DNA of 64,000 nt from Tenericutes bacterium MZ-XQ (GTDB lineage: Bacteria; Bacillota_I; Bacilli_A; Acholeplasmatales; Acholeplasmataceae), in the NCBI GenBank assembly GCA_002838205.1, contig CP017950.1:874858-938857 (forward strand). The letters run 5' to 3'. Shown here one piece after another: positions 9,276-17,171 of the stretch. How positions within the stretch are numbered: the first letter of the stretch is position 1; the number at the start of each line of letters is the position of its first letter. Both the position numbers and the translations under genes were made by a program. The notes under the pieces were generated by a model that saw nothing but the letters and a program-made list of their open reading frames with translations, was not told where the DNA came from and searched no databases.

Positions 9276-9480
9276 AAGATGTAACCAGAAGAATCTGCTT
9301 CCACTCCTTGCACATCATGGTGCTATTTAAGCGTGCAAACCTGCTTGATTGGCTTATCTGCTAACCGGTTGTTGTTACCCGTTAGATTTCACTCAACTTC
9401 TATGTCTAACGGTGGTTTCTTATTGGCGAGGCTGCAGTTGTCTTTCAAGGCTAGGACTTCTCTTATATCTATTTTCCCTT
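9276..9480 (+). ncRNA. Candidate bridge RNA of IS110 copy 1
   Basis: The non-coding left end, upstream of the transposase, is where IS110-group elements encode a bridge RNA with target- and donor-binding loops. CCACTCCTTG (9301-9310) matches the left junction CCACTCCTCG (9182-9191) at 9 of 10 positions, and the mismatch is wobble-compatible. ACCGGTTG (9364-9371) matches the right junction at 10833-10840. Hairpins TTGCAC/GTGCAA (9308-9313 with 9333-9338) and CCGTTAGA/TCTAACGG (9379-9386 with 9405-9412) are present. The order, target-like then donor-like guide, agrees with the known model. The ends of the RNA are inferred. Confidence 0.6.
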
Positions 9481-9496
9481 GAAAGAAGGTGTTCTT

Positions 9497-10723
9497 TTGA
9501 ATCATACTTTATGTGTTGGTATTGACGTTGCTAAACTGTCCAATCACGTTTATGCACTTAACTTTAATCGTGATAAACTTTTATCTGTCAATATTCCTAA
9601 TACCCAAGATGGTGCGAACTTAATTGAAACGCATATTTTAAAACTTCTTGATAAACATCATCTCTCTAAAGTCATTGTCATCTTAGAGTCAACTGGTGTT
9701 TACTCCGGTCATCTTGCGACCTACTTATCAGCTTCTAAGTTTTTGAGTGTTTTCGATATCAAAGTTTATCTCATCAATCCTAAAATTTCTAAAAATTATA
9801 GAAAAAGTTTTGCTGATATGGATAAAACTGATCCTAAAGATGCTTACATCTTAGCTGATATTGCTAGAGTTGGAAGAACCGATGAGTTAACTCCCTTTAA
9901 AGGTGGTCAAAGACTTGCTTTAGAAAGACTCACAAGGCATAGACTTCATATTGCTGAAAAACTATCCAATGAGAAGGTTTATGCCCTTAATAACGTGTTT
10001 ATAAAGTTTTCTAACTTTGAAACTATATTTTCTAATAACTTTGGATCAACTGCTGTTGATCTCTTATTAGATTATAAAACCATTGATGATATTATCGATT
10101 CATCTTTAGAAGATTTATCTGACTTTGTTGCTAAATCAAGTAAAAATCGCTTTGATAATTCACTTGATATCGCTGCTAAGATCCAAAAAGCTGCTAGAGA
10201 TTCTTATCGTCTTGATAAAGTTTCTTATGATCCTATTAATACAGCTCTCGCCTCATCCATAAATGTCATTAAATGTTATGAACATGAAATGAAAGATATT
10301 GATAAAGCCATTTTGCGACAAGTCGCTGGGTTTAATCATGATCACTATCAAATCTTAACGTCTATACCTGGTATTGGTAAAGTTTATGCAGCCGGTATCT
10401 TAGCTGAGATTGTTGATATTAGTCAGTTTGAATCCAATGATGCACTTGCTAAATATGCAGGTATTACCTGGCGTAAAAATCAATCCGGGAAATTCACCGC
10501 TGATGAGACTTACATGACTAAAACTGGAAATAAATATTTGCGCTACTTTTTAATCCAAGCAGCCAACATGGCTAGAATTCATATACCTGAGTATCGTGAT
10601 TTTTATCATAAGAAATATGATGAAGTCACGACTCATCAACACAAACGTGCACTCGCCTTAACTGCTAGAAAACTTATTCGTCTTATCTATGGTTTGTTGA
10701 GTACCAATAGACTTTATAAGTAA
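9497..10723 (+). CDS. IS110-family DEDD transposase, copy 1
   Basis: This recombinase of about 408 residues has an N-terminal RuvC-like DEDD domain (GIDVAK, ESTGVY, DKTDPKDAYILAD) and a C-terminal Tnp IS116/IS110/IS902 domain (SIPGIGKVYAAG, with the presumed catalytic serine in KNQSGKF). The TTG at 9497 is favoured because GAAAGAAGGTG lies just before it; the frame is open from a TTG at 9479. The protein is identical to that of copy 2. It is expected to act with the RNA from its own leader in sequence-specific, RNA-guided insertion. Confidence 0.93.
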   Translation: MNHTLCVGIDVAKLSNHVYALNFNRDKLLSVNIPNTQDGANLIETHILKLLDKHHLSKVIVILESTGVYSGHLATYLSASKFLSVFDIKVYLINPKISKNYRKSFADMDKTDPKDAYILADIARVGRTDELTPFKGGQRLALERLTRHRLHIAEKLSNEKVYALNNVFIKFSNFETIFSNNFGSTAVDLLLDYKTIDDIIDSSLEDLSDFVAKSSKNRFDNSLDIAAKIQKAARDSYRLDKVSYDPINTALASSINVIKCYEHEMKDIDKAILRQVAGFNHDHYQILTSIPGIGKVYAAGILAEIVDISQFESNDALAKYAGITWRKNQSGKFTADETYMTKTGNKYLRYFLIQAANMARIHIPEYRDFYHKKYDEVTTHQHKRALALTARKLIRLIYGLLSTNRLYK

Positions 10724-10761
10724 AACTTAATTAGATTAATTCTTATAACTTTTACTTTTTT

Positions 10762-10788
10762 AAGCATGTCTTTAAATGATGCTTTTTA
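10762..10788 (+). terminator. Terminator after the IS110 transposase
   Basis: The arms AAGCAT (10762-10767) and ATGCTT (10779-10784) are followed by TTTT. The hairpin lacks a T tail on the minus strand, so it should not block leader-to-thrS read-through. Confidence 0.55.
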
Positions 10789-10850
10789 TTAAATTTTACT
10801 CGTTTTTTTAATTTTTAGTGCTTGACATCTTTACCGGTTGCTTTTTAAAT

Positions 10851-10880
10851 AAAAAAATCCTTAGACAATTTGTCTAAGGA
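10851..10880 (-). terminator. Regulated terminator of the T-box leader
   Basis: An 11-bp stem TCCTTAGACAA/TTGTCTAAGGA is followed by TTTTTTT on the minus strand. It competes with the antiterminator containing the T-box. Confidence 0.88.
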
Positions 10881-11063
10881 CGAATATATTCGCGGTACCA
10901 CCTTAGTTCTAGGTATCCCTAGCACTTATGTCATTGATAACGGGTGTGACCCGGATTAGTTTTTGTCTAATCTACTCCAAGGTAGTAACTTATATCTGTT
11001 CACAGCTTTCACCATCCTGTGTCGCTTAAGGGCGATATAAATCTTGTCCTCTTCTTCGTATTC
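10851..11063 (-). ncRNA. T-box riboswitch leader (threonine)
   Basis: On the minus strand the leader contains the conserved T-box AAGGTGGTACCGCG (10904-10891), which pairs with the tRNA acceptor end, then a terminator hairpin TCCTTAGACAA/TTGTCTAAGGA (10880-10858) followed by seven T. Upstream, GGTGAAAGC- and TTGGAGTAG-like segments fit a T-box stem I, and ACTACC just before TTGGAGTA offers a Thr specifier codon ACC (10983-10981). It senses uncharged tRNA-Thr and belongs to thrS, but an IS110 element now lies between them. Confidence 0.92.
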
Positions 11064-11069
11064 ATATCT

Positions 11070-11097
11070 ATTATATCACTAGTATTTTAAATTACAA
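11070..11097 (-). promoter_or_regulatory. Promoter of the T-box leader
   Basis: On the minus strand a TTGTAA (-35, 11097-11092) and a TATAAT (-10, 11075-11070) are 16 nt apart. Transcription should begin near 11063. Confidence 0.75.
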
Positions 11098-11104
11098 GTG
11101 TTTT

Positions 11105-11917
11105 TTATTCGCTATATGGCTCTTCTGATAGTTTTACATAATGCATCAAATCTTTAAATCTTTGAATGAGTCTTCCTGCTTTCATGCGGTTCGTTTCATC
11201 TTTTTGAAGTGTCAGTGCATCTAAAAGTTGAACAAGTGAAAAGTTTGAACTGATAAAAACTGGAAGTTTAGCAGATAATCGATACTGCATCACAGGAACG
11301 ATGATTTCATCTCTAAACCAAGAACTCATGTTTTCTCCACCAAAATCATCAAGCATCAAAATATCAGCTTGTTTAAGTTTATTGATCCGTTCTTCTAAAT
11401 TACCTTCATTCATACCTTGTCTAATCGAACGAATTAAATCAGGCACATACACAAATAAAACTGCGATGTTTCTAAGTGCTAATTCTTGGGCAATGGCAGA
11501 AAGTAAATATGATTTACCAGTGCCATATCTTCCGTAGATAAACAACCCTTTTTCGTATCGATCTTTTTTATAATGGTCTAAAAAGTTTTGAGCTTTTTCA
11601 AAAGCATGCTCTCTTTCCTCGTTAAAGCATCTAAAATCTTTTAAACTTGCATCTTGGATGTATACTTCAGAATCATAGAACTTAAGATTTTTTCTTATCT
11701 TTTCTTTTTTTAGCTCCAAAGCTTTTTCTTTGGTTGGTCGATATATGATTTCAATATAAGGATCAGTTTTTAAAACAATCTCATAACCATCAACAATCGG
11801 TTTTTCTTTTTTTTGAACGATATATTGATATACTTTATTGACATCAACATCTAAGATATCTAAATGCTTTGTTTCATCGTATTTAGCAATCTCTTTTCTC
11901 ATTTCATCTATGGTCAT
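11105..11917 (-). CDS. dnaI: Primosomal helicase loader DnaI
   Basis: This 270-residue AAA+ protein loads the replicative helicase at origins and restart sites. Walker A is GRYGTGKS (about residue 125), Walker B is DILMLDDFGG (about residue 183), and the arginine-rich C-terminus resembles DnaC/DnaI. GGAGGAATCGTC precedes the ATG. It overlaps the upstream dnaB gene by 4 nt (ATGA), so the two loaders are translationally coupled, as in Bacillus. No clear terminator follows, so some transcription may enter the T-box region. Confidence 0.93.
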   Translation of the reverse strand: MTIDEMRKEIAKYDETKHLDILDVDVNKVYQYIVQKKEKPIVDGYEIVLKTDPYIEIIYRPTKEKALELKKEKIRKNLKFYDSEVYIQDASLKDFRCFNEEREHAFEKAQNFLDHYKKDRYEKGLFIYGRYGTGKSYLLSAIAQELALRNIAVLFVYVPDLIRSIRQGMNEGNLEERINKLKQADILMLDDFGGENMSSWFRDEIIVPVMQYRLSAKLPVFISSNFSLVQLLDALTLQKDETNRMKAGRLIQRFKDLMHYVKLSEEPYSE

Positions 11918-13077
11918 GACGATTCCTCCATTTTCTCTAACTCTTTTACGTAATCATCCATCCAGTCCGGCTCATTAACTTTTTGAACTTTCTTTTTCTT
12001 TCCCCAAGTATGCTCTAACTGCGTTGAATAATTGAGTGCATCTTCTGTCGTTAGAATGCCTTTATTTAACCAATCGTGAAGGACTGTTTCCATATACTTC
12101 AATCCTGGTAGTACACCATCTTTCTGTTTTAAAACTAACATCAAAATGACATTGATAATCCCTGGATCTACATGATTTCTTTCAATCAGAGAGGTTGCGG
12201 TTTGAAGTGCAATCCCTTGAAAATCAAGTTTACTATATTTTTGAATAATTACTTGAGGAGGTAAGGTTTTAATTAAATCTGTTTTTGGAATCTCTTTTTC
12301 TTTGATCGATAAGATTTGATTCTTATTCTCATAATAAAGTTTCGCTTTATGATTTAATGCTTGAAAGTTAGCGGTTTGTTTTGATTTGGTTGCTTCAATA
12401 TAGATTTCTACCATATCTTCAATGTTAAATTGATAAACAAACGCAATCTTTGAGATTTGTTTTTGTAGTCTTTGGTTTAACAACTGTGAGTTTTTTAATC
12501 TCTCAGGTAACATTTCAACAAACTTATTGTAGTCAAAATGATATCCGATATGACTACCACCATTTTGTTTCCTACCTTGGAACTCATAATCCAGTTTAAG
12601 CAAATTAAGGCTCTTAAACTCATACATGGAATCAAATGGTTTCGTGATATTGTTATAACCATCTAGACTTGGCACTTCAATTTTAAATAAACTAGCAATC
12701 CAATCCACGTGTTTTTCACCGATTTCTGATTGCAAATAACTACCAAAAACAGTGTCCAGTAAGAATTGTTTTGCGGATAATGGTGTTTTAACAACATATA
12801 TATAATCATCAGTTTGCTGATAAACTTCGAGTAAGTTTAGTGCTTCTAACTTATTTCTCATCTTTAAAAAATCGGTTTGTCTTAAATCAAGTAAATCAAA
12901 GAGTTGTTGATGTTCTAACTTGATTTCCGGTTGTTGATGATTAAGTTGATAAAATGTAATATACAAACTATGGGCTTCAACGCCAAGTAGTGGCTGATAT
13001 AAAAGTGCTAAGACTTTGAAGTCTTGGCTCGATAAATCAAAAGATTTATGTATTCTAAATGTTGAACTATTTCTCAT
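11914..13077 (-). CDS. dnaB: Replication initiation protein DnaB (Firmicutes type)
   Basis: This 387-residue protein matches the Bacillus DnaB/DnaD helicase-loader family, not the DnaB helicase. Its N-terminus has a winged-helix region (SSQDFKVLALLYQPLLGV), and the C-terminal part is a DnaD-like domain ending in an acidic tail (DDYVKELEKMEE). It acts with DnaD and DnaI to recruit helicase at the origin. The gene overlaps coaE by 11 nt and dnaI by 4 nt. The nrdR gene usually found just before dnaB in Bacilli is absent. Confidence 0.88.
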   Translation of the reverse strand: MRNSSTFRIHKSFDLSSQDFKVLALLYQPLLGVEAHSLYITFYQLNHQQPEIKLEHQQLFDLLDLRQTDFLKMRNKLEALNLLEVYQQTDDYIYVVKTPLSAKQFLLDTVFGSYLQSEIGEKHVDWIASLFKIEVPSLDGYNNITKPFDSMYEFKSLNLLKLDYEFQGRKQNGGSHIGYHFDYNKFVEMLPERLKNSQLLNQRLQKQISKIAFVYQFNIEDMVEIYIEATKSKQTANFQALNHKAKLYYENKNQILSIKEKEIPKTDLIKTLPPQVIIQKYSKLDFQGIALQTATSLIERNHVDPGIINVILMLVLKQKDGVLPGLKYMETVLHDWLNKGILTTEDALNYSTQLEHTWGKKKKVQKVNEPDWMDDYVKELEKMEESS

Positions 13078-13678
13078 CTTCTAACCCTCTAATAAACTGA
13101 TCGATTTGATAATATAGATAGTTAAGATCCAATTGATTATCAAATATGACATCTGCTTTTACTTTCTTTTCTTCAATGTCTAATTGTGCATCTATGCGTT
13201 TTTCTGCTTCATTTTGTGACAAACTATCTCTTTTCATCAAGCGATCGATTTGAATCGATCGATTCACATAGACTAAACAAGTAACATTACATTTCTTTTC
13301 ATATCCCACTTCAAATAAAAGTGGCATATCGATAACAAATAAATGTTTTTCTTCATGTGATTCTATAAATTTATGAATCTCATTATATACATAAGGATGG
13401 ATGATATCATTTAGTTTTAGCCTAAGTCTTTTATCATTAAATATCAGTTGACTTAACTTCTTTTTATCTACTTTTGTTCTAATAGCAAAGCCAAAAAGTG
13501 ATTCAGCTTTTTGAATCATTTCTTCGTTTTCATTCCACAGTTTTTTAACAATTTGATCACTATCAATCACTGTTAAGCCTTTTTCTTGAAAATACTTTGA
13601 TGCAGTTGTTTTACCTGAAGCGATACCACCGGTAAGTCCAATGATATACGGTTTAGGTTTGGCATGATGGGCAGACAT
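13067..13678 (-). CDS. coaE: Dephospho-CoA kinase
   Basis: This roughly 203-residue kinase catalyses the last step of CoA synthesis. The P-loop is GLTGGIASGKTT near the N-terminus, followed by DSDQIVKKLW and a LID region with RLMKRD. The gene starts inside the 3' end of mutM (26 nt overlap) and ends inside dnaB. The start is uncertain: ATG at 13678 or GTG at 13687, neither with a strong ribosome site. Confidence 0.93.
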   Translation of the reverse strand: MSAHHAKPKPYIIGLTGGIASGKTTASKYFQEKGLTVIDSDQIVKKLWNENEEMIQKAESLFGFAIRTKVDKKKLSQLIFNDKRLRLKLNDIIHPYVYNEIHKFIESHEEKHLFVIDMPLLFEVGYEKKCNVTCLVYVNRSIQIDRLMKRDSLSQNEAEKRIDAQLDIEEKKVKADVIFDNQLDLNYLYYQIDQFIRGLEDEK

Positions 13679-14462
13679 AAGAACCACGTCCTGCTACTTT
13701 AATTTTTATGATTGTTGTGCCACAAATCGGGCAAGGTTCACCCTTTTTTGTGTGCACATTAAGCTCATTTTGAAATCGACCATGTACACCTAAAGATGAT
13801 GTATATGATCTTATGGTTGTTCCTCCAAGTTGAACTGCTTTTTCTAAAACAGATGTTGCTGCTAATATGAGTTTTTCAGCATCTTTTTTCGTAATACTTT
13901 TTGATTTTCTTACTGGATGGATCTTTGCAAGAAACAAAGTTTCATCGACATATATATTTCCAAGACCACTGATGATATGTTGATCAAGGAGACTTGCTTT
14001 GATCGGTCTTTCTGATTTATGGATCTTAGCATAAAAATCTTTAGGATTCAAATCTTTAGGTTCTAAACCTAACTCATTTAATGGATATTCATTTAAGTAT
14101 GTCTCTAAAGGTAGGACATGCATCGTACCAAACTTCCTAACATCATGATATCTTAGTTGTAATCCACTTTTAAATGTAAAGATGATATGCTCATGTTTAT
14201 CATAAGGTTCAGTTGTTTTAATGAAAAATTTACCTTCCATTCTTAAATGCATGATTACCACATGATGATCTAATATAAATATCAAATATTTCCCCATACG
14301 CTTGATATCGTGTATGGTTTGATTGATTAATGTATGCTTAAAATCTTTAAGTTCAGTTTTAATAATATTTGGATATCTGATTAAGGTATCAGCAATCACT
14401 TGGTCTTTTAATTTCAAAAGTAAGGTACGCCTTACAGTTTCTACTTCTGGAAGTTCTGGCAT
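13653..14462 (-). CDS. mutM: Formamidopyrimidine-DNA glycosylase
   Basis: This 269-residue enzyme excises 8-oxoguanine and other oxidised purines. The catalytic N-terminus is MPELPEVETVRR (Pro1 nucleophile and Glu2 after Met removal), and a C-terminal zinc finger CPIC...CPSC closes the protein. Length is typical. It sits 8 nt after polA in a repair and replication operon, an order conserved in Bacilli. Confidence 0.96.
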   Translation of the reverse strand: MPELPEVETVRRTLLLKLKDQVIADTLIRYPNIIKTELKDFKHTLINQTIHDIKRMGKYLIFILDHHVVIMHLRMEGKFFIKTTEPYDKHEHIIFTFKSGLQLRYHDVRKFGTMHVLPLETYLNEYPLNELGLEPKDLNPKDFYAKIHKSERPIKASLLDQHIISGLGNIYVDETLFLAKIHPVRKSKSITKKDAEKLILAATSVLEKAVQLGGTTIRSYTSSLGVHGRFQNELNVHTKKGEPCPICGTTIIKIKVAGRGSYVCPSCQT

Positions 14463-14470
14463 ATCATCAC

Positions 14471-17095
14471 CTATTTTAAATCATACCAAGTTTTACCAAC
14501 ATCACATGATGTTTCAAGTTCAACTTTAAGTTCAACTGCTTTTTTCATCATACTTGGTACAATCTCTTTCATTTCTTCAAGTTCATCTTCTGGAACTTCT
14601 AAGATGAGCTCATCGTGAACTTGTAATAATATTTTTGATTTTTTCTTTTCTTTTTTTAGGTAATTGTATAAATCCACCATTGCTTTTTTCAAGATATCTG
14701 CTGCACTGCCTTGAATAGGTGCATTTAATGCTGTTCTTTCGCCAAAAGCTCTTTGTGTATATACACTTGATTTAAGTTCAGGGATATATCTTCTTCTATG
14801 CATGATGGTTTCAACATATTCATGTTCTTTTGCATAGTCAACGATATCTTCCATGTATTTTTTGATTTCAGGATATAGATTTAAATAATCATCAATAAAC
14901 CGTTGAGCTTCTTTAGCAGAAACATCAATATCTTCAGCTAAACTCCAAGCACCAATCCCATAAATGATTCCAAAATTAACCGCTTTTGCGGCTCTTCTTT
15001 GTTCAGGCGTTATATCCTCTTTATGGAAGATTTCTTGAGCTGTCTTAGTATGAATGTCTTTTTGCTCATTAAATGCTTCAATTAATTTCTTAACATCAGC
15101 CATTGATGCTAAAACTCGAAGTTCAATTTGTGAGTAGTCAGCACCTAAAAAGTAAGTATCATTTTTAGAGATGAATATTTTTCTAATTTGTCTACCTTCT
15201 TCAGTTCTAATCGGAATGTTTTGCAAATTAGGGTCTAAAGATGATAATCTTCCAGTGGTTGTTAAAGCTTGGTTGTAGATTGTATGAACTTTACCATCAT
15301 CAAATAAATTCTGTTCTAGACCAATGATGTAAGTCGAATATAGTTTGGATAGTTGTCTATAATCAAGAATTTTTTCAATGATTGGGTGTTTACCTTTAAG
15401 TTTATTTAAAACATCAACGTTTGTTGAATATCCAGTCTTTGTTTTCTTTCCATTTGGAAGATTTAAGTCTTCAAATAGGATTTCACCTAACTGTTTTGGA
15501 CTTGAGACATTAAAATCTTTACCAGCAAGTTTAATAATATCTTTTTCTAGTATACCAATACGCTCATTTAGATCTTCTTTTTGGATTTTAAGCTCATTTT
15601 GATCGACACTCAGTCCTTCATATTCCATTTCTGCTAGAACGTGTGATAAGGGTAACTCTATGTCTATTAATAAATGGAATTGTTCTTGATCTTTCAACTC
15701 TTTAATGAGTTTATCTTTTAATAAATATATCGCTTTTGCTTTTGATGCAATATGTCTATAATAAATTTCTTTTTCAGGTAACCCTTTTTTAGCTCCTCTA
15801 CCATAGATCGTTTCATCATATTGAATATCTTCATAATGAAAATTAGAGACAATTCTTTTAAACTCTTCTTTTCCTAAATGTGAATTAATTAAATATGCTG
15901 CAAGTAAAAGATCAAAAGATACATGAGATATGTTTAAACCTTGCCATAAAAGATATACTTTGGTCGCTTTTAAGTCATAAACATATTTTTGATATCTATC
16001 ATCAGCTAAATACATTTGGAAATTGATAGATGATAAGGCAACATCCGGATGAATCACATAATGGTTTTTTCCATCTGAAAGTCCAACACCCCAGAGTTCT
16101 GCTTTATGGTAGTTGTAATCACTAAATTCAAAATGAACAGCCAAATCTTGATTCAAAATAGATTCCAGTGTTTTTTCATCTTCAATTTCTTGATAACTCC
16201 AGTTGGTATCTTCTTGTTGAACAGGTTCTTCCATTTTTCTAACAAAAACATGGAGATCTAAGTCTTGATAAAAACGGATGAGTTCATCTGTTTTCGCAGG
16301 TTTTTTATCAATATTTTCTACATGGTAATCAATATCACAATCGAGTTGAATCGTCACTAGATCCTTACTCATAATTGCGCTATCTCTATGTTCTCTGATA
16401 CGTTCACCAAGTTTTCCTTTGATGTCGTCTTGATGCTCTAATATATTTTCTAACGTTTCGTATTCTTTTAAGAGTTTAATCGCAGTTTTCTCACCAACAC
16501 CTGGAACTCCAGGAATATTATCTGATGGATCACCCATGAGTGCTTTTAAATCAATCATTTGATGATGCGTTAAATCATATGTTTCTTTTAATAATTTAGG
16601 GTCAAAGTCATGAACTTCTTTCATGCCTTTTTTGAGTAGATGAACAGTGATTTGATCATCAACCAATTGAAGTAAATCCTTATCACTAGAGTATACATCA
16701 ACATGATATCCCTTTTGGCTTGCTTCTTTCGCAAGTGTTCCAATGATATCATCAGCTTCATATCCAGCTTTGGAATAGGCAGTTACACCGTTGAGTTCAA
16801 TATACTGATTAACCAAAGGAATTTGCTCTGCTAATTCTTCAGGCATTTTTTGTCTACCTGCTTTATATCCTTCGTAGGCAAGGTGTCTTTTGGTAGGTTC
16901 TTTCGTATCAAAAGCAACTAAAACATGCTCGGTTTCATTTGTCACTATTTTTTCAAACATACCTACAAAAGCAAACACAGCATTTGTGTATGTTCCCTTG
17001 GATGATTGCATCAGTTTAGCGCTTGGATAAGCCGTTGCATAATAAGCTCTAAATAGTATGGAATTACCATCGATTAGTGTAATCTTCTTCATCAT
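14471..17095 (-). CDS. polA: DNA polymerase I
   Basis: This 874-residue enzyme has an N-terminal 5'-3' exonuclease (about residues 1-290; GYEADDIIGTLA, SSDKDLLQLV), a middle 3'-5' exonuclease fold, and a C-terminal polymerase with motif A DYSQIELRVLA, motif B RRAAKAVNFGIIYG and motif C QVHDELILEV. The middle domain begins VHFEFSD where DxE metal ligands are expected, so proofreading is probably inactive, as in Bacillus Pol I. The start has two adjacent ATG codons, with AAGGGG upstream. It heads the run polA-mutM-coaE-dnaB-dnaI. Confidence 0.96.
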   Translation of the reverse strand: MMKKITLIDGNSILFRAYYATAYPSAKLMQSSKGTYTNAVFAFVGMFEKIVTNETEHVLVAFDTKEPTKRHLAYEGYKAGRQKMPEELAEQIPLVNQYIELNGVTAYSKAGYEADDIIGTLAKEASQKGYHVDVYSSDKDLLQLVDDQITVHLLKKGMKEVHDFDPKLLKETYDLTHHQMIDLKALMGDPSDNIPGVPGVGEKTAIKLLKEYETLENILEHQDDIKGKLGERIREHRDSAIMSKDLVTIQLDCDIDYHVENIDKKPAKTDELIRFYQDLDLHVFVRKMEEPVQQEDTNWSYQEIEDEKTLESILNQDLAVHFEFSDYNYHKAELWGVGLSDGKNHYVIHPDVALSSINFQMYLADDRYQKYVYDLKATKVYLLWQGLNISHVSFDLLLAAYLINSHLGKEEFKRIVSNFHYEDIQYDETIYGRGAKKGLPEKEIYYRHIASKAKAIYLLKDKLIKELKDQEQFHLLIDIELPLSHVLAEMEYEGLSVDQNELKIQKEDLNERIGILEKDIIKLAGKDFNVSSPKQLGEILFEDLNLPNGKKTKTGYSTNVDVLNKLKGKHPIIEKILDYRQLSKLYSTYIIGLEQNLFDDGKVHTIYNQALTTTGRLSSLDPNLQNIPIRTEEGRQIRKIFISKNDTYFLGADYSQIELRVLASMADVKKLIEAFNEQKDIHTKTAQEIFHKEDITPEQRRAAKAVNFGIIYGIGAWSLAEDIDVSAKEAQRFIDDYLNLYPEIKKYMEDIVDYAKEHEYVETIMHRRRYIPELKSSVYTQRAFGERTALNAPIQGSAADILKKAMVDLYNYLKKEKKKSKILLQVHDELILEVPEDELEEMKEIVPSMMKKAVELKVELETSCDVGKTWYDLK

Positions 17096-17171
17096 ATCAT
17101 ACCCCTTTATTTCATTTTAACATGTGATTGTCAAATACTTTTCCACATTTTTTGTGGATAATTAAAAAGGA

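Larger units (their letters stand above)
9191..10838 (+). mobile_element. IS110-family element, copy 1
   Basis: A block identical to 46813-48470 apart from three substitutions (9352, 10558, 10803) spans 9182-10839. It holds a roughly 300-bp non-coding left end, a DEDD transposase and a roughly 110-bp right end. There are no terminal inverted repeats, as is normal for IS110. The boundary given assumes a GT core dinucleotide at both junctions (9191-9192 and 10837-10838); CG (9190/10835) fits almost as well. The element is opposite in direction to thrS and separates that gene from its T-box leader. The high identity of the copies implies recent movement. Confidence 0.9.

Noticed and set aside
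9182-10834. IS110 circle-junction promoter with core CC (TTGACA at 10822-10827 joined to TATAAT at 9192-9197)
   Set aside because: A 16-nt spacer would result only with a CC core at 9182/10834. That would place the matched guide sequence inside the element and destroy both genes' ribosome sites in the ancestral targets. It is kept as an alternative but not preferred.
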